Source: CAZDXJ01 sp050303615 (GTDB lineage: Bacteria; Pseudomonadota; Gammaproteobacteria; Methylococcales; Methylomonadaceae). From it: a DNA stretch of 64,000 nt. Where the stretch lies: assembly GCA_050303615.1 (NCBI GenBank), contig JBNLCC010000119.1, forward strand, positions 1 through 64,000, in the 5' to 3' direction. Under the pieces are notes generated by a model. The model did no database searches. It saw only the letters and a program-made list of their open reading frames with translations, and was not told the DNA's origin. Of this stretch, positions 62,849 to 64,000 are shown piece after piece. Position 1 is the stretch's first letter. Every line of letters begins with the position of its first letter. Both the position numbers and the translations under genes were made by a program.

Positions 62849-64000
62849 TTATTCAGCTGCGTTATTGCGTTGTTTATCGGCTACGTCAGCCTGCGCGGAT
62901 TTCCCGTATTTGCGGCTTTTACGTTTACGAACAGGTTTTATCATGCGCCGCTGTTCCGAGTCATCCGCATATTGGAATTTTGTCCACCAGTCGGCTATTG
63001 CCTGATCGGCTATACCGGTCTCCGCCCTTAACAGTAAAAAATCATAAGCAGCCCTGAAACGAGGATGGGTCAACAATTTGAACGGCTTGCTTCCGGTTCG
63101 GCGATTAAAAGCCAACTGCAAACTCCAAATTTCGCGTATTGAAAACCCAACCCGTTTGGGAAACGCGGTGCTTTTTACCTGCTTGGCAATCACCTCGCCC
63201 GCCGCTTCCTGATAAGCGGCAAATTCATTAACGCCTTGCTGAATTTTTTCAGCCGCCAAGGTTTGTACCGGCTCCCACAAAAATGCCGCCAATAAAAAAT
63301 AGGGAACTACCGTTTTACCTTCAGCCAGCCTTTTATCGGTATTTTCCAACGCCTTAACCAAAAATAACTTCGGGAAACCCTGTTCTTCACTAGCCAGACA
63401 TCGGTCCGTTTCTGGAAACAACACCGCAAATAAACCGTAATGCCTTAACATTTCAAACCCTTGCACGGCATAGCCGGATAAAAAAAGTTTTAACATTTCG
63501 TCATACAACCGGGCAGACGGTACGGCGACCAGCAAATCGACCATTTTATGAATCGGCGCTTCACAATCCGGATGTAATGTAAAACCAAGCTTAACGGCAA
63601 AACGCACCGCTCGCAACATCCTAACCGGATCTTCCCGATAACGCATTTCAGGATTGCCGATTAATTGCAACATACCGGCGGCGTGATCCTGCATACCTCC
63701 GGTATAATCAACTACCGAAAAATCCCGAATGTTGTAATACAAAGCATTGACGGTAAAATCCCTGCGCCACACGTCTTCTTCAATTGTCCCGTAGACATTA
63801 TCACGCAACAGCCTGCCGTTTTCATGCATTCTGGAGTTAGCATCATCATTACCGGCAGCACCTCGAAAGGTCGCCACCTCAATGATTTCCCGGCCGAAGT
63901 GCACGTGCGCCAAACGGAATCGCCTACCGATCAACCGGCAATTCCTGAATATTTTCCTGACCTGTTCCGGTTCCGCGTCGGTAACTACATCGAAATCCTT
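62849..64000 (-). CDS. pcnB: Poly(A) polymerase I, 5' end outside window
   Basis: The frame is open for 384 codons from the window edge to the stop at 62849, so the N-terminus is missing. KDFDVVTDAEPEQV at the edge belongs to the nucleotidyltransferase head (the DxD metal site may lie here), IGRRFRLAHVHF and RRDFTVNALYYN follow, as in PcnB and tRNA nucleotidyltransferases. The C-terminal basic tail (KPVRKRKSRKYGKSAQ) is typical of PcnB rather than Cca. PcnB adds A tails that mark RNA for decay; the pcnB-folK-panB order is typical. Confidence 0.95.
   Translation of the reverse strand, partial: KDFDVVTDAEPEQVRKIFRNCRLIGRRFRLAHVHFGREIIEVATFRGAAGNDDANSRMHENGRLLRDNVYGTIEEDVWRRDFTVNALYYNIRDFSVVDYTGGMQDHAAGMLQLIGNPEMRYREDPVRMLRAVRFAVKLGFTLHPDCEAPIHKMVDLLVAVPSARLYDEMLKLFLSGYAVQGFEMLRHYGLFAVLFPETDRCLASEEQGFPKLFLVKALENTDKRLAEGKTVVPYFLLAAFLWEPVQTLAAEKIQQGVNEFAAYQEAAGEVIAKQVKSTAFPKRVGFSIREIWSLQLAFNRRTGSKPFKLLTHPRFRAAYDFLLLRAETGIADQAIADWWTKFQYADDSEQRRMIKPVRKRKSRKYGKSAQADVADKQRNNAAE

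Noticed and set aside
1..64000. tRNA, rRNA, CRISPR array, transposase or prophage genes
   Set aside because: No cloverleaf with a proper T-loop, no regularly spaced repeats and no integrase or transposase motif were seen on either strand by eye; a covariance-model scan could still find small RNAs.

Overview
The window is chromosomal core DNA of a gammaproteobacterium. The signs are the conserved neighbourhoods kdsD-kdsC-lptC-lptA-lptB-rpoN-hpf-rapZ, mlaFED-B-murA-hisGDC, petABC-sspAB, minCDE and pcnB-folK-panBC. The split arn genes, the type II sulfide:quinone oxidoreductase with a persulfide dioxygenase, and the bacterial bc1 complex would fit a free-living aerobe, for example a Methylococcales/Thiotrichales-type lineage. 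That placement is an inference: no taxonomic marker gene is present. Base composition looks even, and there is no rRNA, tRNA, CRISPR array, prophage or recognisable transposase.

Layout. 1-4.7 kb: end of a VOC-fold lipoprotein gene, then a coupled DUF2339/DUF3999 membrane-protein pair. 4.8-11.8 kb (minus): a complete lipid A aminoarabinose (arn) operon in the order T-E/F-B-C-A(formyltransferase)-A(decarboxylase)-D, with the two halves of ArnA on separate genes. 12.1-18.1 kb: a sulfide oxidation module: a sigma-54 activator resembling FisR, a sigma-54 promoter with GAAACA/TGTTTC repeats, a persulfide dioxygenase-rhodanese fusion, SQR, a palindromic MITE-like element, and a SulP transporter. 18.1-23.1 kb: UspA-like protein, DUF2231 protein, minCDE with a small winged-helix protein, and mgtE. 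23.1-30.3 kb (minus): rapZ, hpf, rpoN, lptBAC, kdsCD and a Ca2+/Na+ antiporter; ptsN is missing from its usual place. 30.6-35.0 kb (minus): a SLATT-like 2TM protein, a tiny secreted protein with a duplicated cysteine motif, and a three-gene module of RimK-like ligase, transglutaminase-like membrane protein and retropepsin-like protease.

35.3-46.5 kb (plus): mlaF-E-D-B without mlaC, murA, hisGDC, petABC, sspAB. 46.6-54.3 kb (plus): the least ordinary region. A carbamoyltransferase overlaps a gene for a 730-residue protein made of two heme-oxygenase-like diiron domains, only the second of which keeps the metal-ligand motifs. Next comes a tightly packed set: an AlkB-type membrane hydroxylase, a TPR protein, a VWA protein, DUF2905 and a BASS-family transporter. 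I consider this the best candidate for an undescribed system.

54.5-64 kb: a small lipoprotein and a periplasmic solute-binding protein (minus), a CDF transporter and a GIY-YIG protein (plus), then a minus-strand pantothenate/folate region (pcnB, folK, panB remnant, panC, an MscS channel, a membrane-anchored dual-specificity phosphatase, panD). panB is decayed: the first ~95 codons are gone and an in-frame amber codon interrupts the rest.
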